From contig DNUE01000081.1 of the NCBI GenBank assembly GCA_003508005.1, positions 1 through 23,672 on the forward strand: a DNA stretch of 23,672 nt, in the 5' to 3' direction. The stretch comes from Desulfobulbaceae bacterium (GTDB taxonomy: Bacteria > Desulfobacterota > Desulfobulbia > Desulfobulbales > Desulfobulbaceae). Below, piece after piece: positions 22,727 to 23,672 of the stretch. The position numbers and the translations under genes were made by a program. Numbering within the stretch: position 1 is the stretch's first letter; each line of letters begins with the position of its first letter. The notes beneath the pieces were generated by a model. It was given only the letters and a program-made list of their open reading frames with translations. It was not told the DNA's origin and did not search any database.

Positions 22727-23672
22727 TTAAGTAATTTTTGCCCTCCGTAACCTCAAGGCATTACCGACCACGGAGACGGACGAGAGGCTCATGGCTGCCG
22801 CCGCGATCATGGGAGAAAGCAGGATGCCCAGAAAAGGGTAGAGCACCCCGGCGGCCACCGGCACTCCCAGTGCGTTGTAGATAAAGGCGAAAAAGAGGTT
22901 CTGCTGGATGTTTGCCATGGTGGCGCGGGAGAGTTTGCGGGCCCGGACGATACCGGTGAGATCCCCCTTGACCAGGGTAACGCCGGCCGATTCCATGGCC
23001 ACGTCGGTGCCGGTGCCCATGGCAATGCCAACCTGGGCTTGGGCCAGGGCTGGCGCATCGTTGATGCCGTCCCCGGCCATGGCCACCATGCGCCCTTCCT
23101 CCTGGAATTTCTTTACCACGGCCGCTTTTTCATCGGGCAGCACTTCGGCTTCCACCTGGTCGATCCCCAGCTTGGCGGCCACGGCCTCGGCGGTGGCCCG
23201 GTTGTCGCCGGTCAACATGACCAGATGCAGCCCCTCATCGTGCAGCTCGCGGATGGCCTGCGGCGTAGTTTCCTTGATCGGGTCGGACACCGCCAGCAAC
23301 CCGGCAAGCAGTCCGTCTGCGGCAACGAACATGACCGTCTGGGCTTCCTTGCGCATTTCCTCTGCCCGCTCCGCGAGCGCAGCGGATACAACGCTGGAAT
23401 CTTCCATCAGCCTGAGGTTGCCGAGCAACACCTTAACGCCCTCAACGGTTCCGGAAACGCCCTTGCCAGTATGGGATGCAAAATCAGATGCGTCCTCAGC
23501 TCCGACGCCACGTTCGCCGGCTCCGGCTACAATGGCTGCAGCCAAGGGATGTTCGCTTGCTTTTTCAAGGCTGGCCGCAAACTTCAGGAGTTTTTCCTCG
23601 CTCATGCCGTCCGCTGCCACGACTCCGGTCAGTTTCGGTTTGCCCAGGGTGAGGGTGCCGGTCTTGTCCACC
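22727..23672 (-). CDS. copA: copper-translocating P1B-type ATPase, C-terminal part (N-terminus beyond the window)
   Basis: An inner-membrane heavy-metal pump; by its motifs it exports Cu(I) or Ag(I). Only the last 315 codons are visible, beginning at the phosphorylation motif DKTGTLT. Next come SEHPLAAAI (the HP motif of P1B pumps), TGKGVSG and LGNLRLM of the nucleotide domain, LTGDNRATAEAVA, and MAGDGINDAPALAQAQVG. The last two membrane spans carry YNALGVPVAAG and MSLSSVSVVGNALRLR, the YN and MxxSS pairs that define the P1B-1 copper group. The N-terminal metal-binding domains and the CPC span lie outside the window. It converges with glnA. Confidence 0.92.
   Translation of the reverse strand, partial: VDKTGTLTLGKPKLTGVVAADGMSEEKLLKFAASLEKASEHPLAAAIVAGAGERGVGAEDASDFASHTGKGVSGTVEGVKVLLGNLRLMEDSSVVSAALAERAEEMRKEAQTVMFVAADGLLAGLLAVSDPIKETTPQAIRELHDEGLHLVMLTGDNRATAEAVAAKLGIDQVEAEVLPDEKAAVVKKFQEEGRMVAMAGDGINDAPALAQAQVGIAMGTGTDVAMESAGVTLVKGDLTGIVRARKLSRATMANIQQNLFFAFIYNALGVPVAAGVLYPFLGILLSPMIAAAAMSLSSVSVVGNALRLRRAKIT

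Overview
The window is a GC-rich bacterial chromosome segment with densely packed housekeeping genes. It has no rRNA, tRNA, CRISPR array, intact insertion sequence or phage gene that I can see. LPS genes (kdsA, kdsC, lptC) point to a Gram-negative host. Lysine synthesis through LL-diaminopimelate aminotransferase (dapL), two PilZ proteins and a Bacillus-type (GSI-alpha) glutamine synthetase beside GlnD and PII together suggest the Desulfobacterota (Desulfobulbales-like). That placement is inference from gene content, not a measured phylogeny.

Layout. Bases 1-1708 hold the end of a Kdo/LPS operon (kdsA 3' part, kdsC, lptC) with overlapping genes. An inverted-repeat block (about 1705-1870) separates it from dapL (1883-3106). 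On the minus strand follow a lipoprotein of unknown family (3165-3866), mutM (4130-4966) and a phosphopantetheinyl transferase (4959-5771) that overlaps mutM by 8 bp. A CvpA-family membrane protein (5931-6563, plus) converges on two overlapping minus-strand glycosyltransferase-like genes of the TIGR04283/TIGR04282 type. A UPF0280 (ApbE-like) gene and a PilZ gene come next on the plus strand. The nucleotide-sugar block is rfbD and rfbA (minus, part of dTDP-rhamnose synthesis) divergent from manB and manC (plus, the whole route from fructose-6-P to GDP-mannose). A second PilZ gene faces manC across a bidirectional terminator.

From 15.2 to 22.5 kb lies a nitrogen-assimilation block: two tandem ammonium channels (amtB), a PII protein, GlnD and glutamine synthetase. 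AmtB, PII and GlnD form the classic ammonium-sensing relay, and GlnA uses the ammonium. A strong terminator follows glnA. The window ends inside a P1B-type copper ATPase gene on the minus strand.

I found no gene cluster that looks like a wholly new system. The most interesting signals are non-coding: an identical 16-nt motif upstream of both amtB genes, a perfect 30-bp palindrome inside the phosphopantetheinyl transferase gene, a perfect 17-bp hairpin between manB and manC, and the inverted-repeat block where the LPS operon ends without lptA/lptB.
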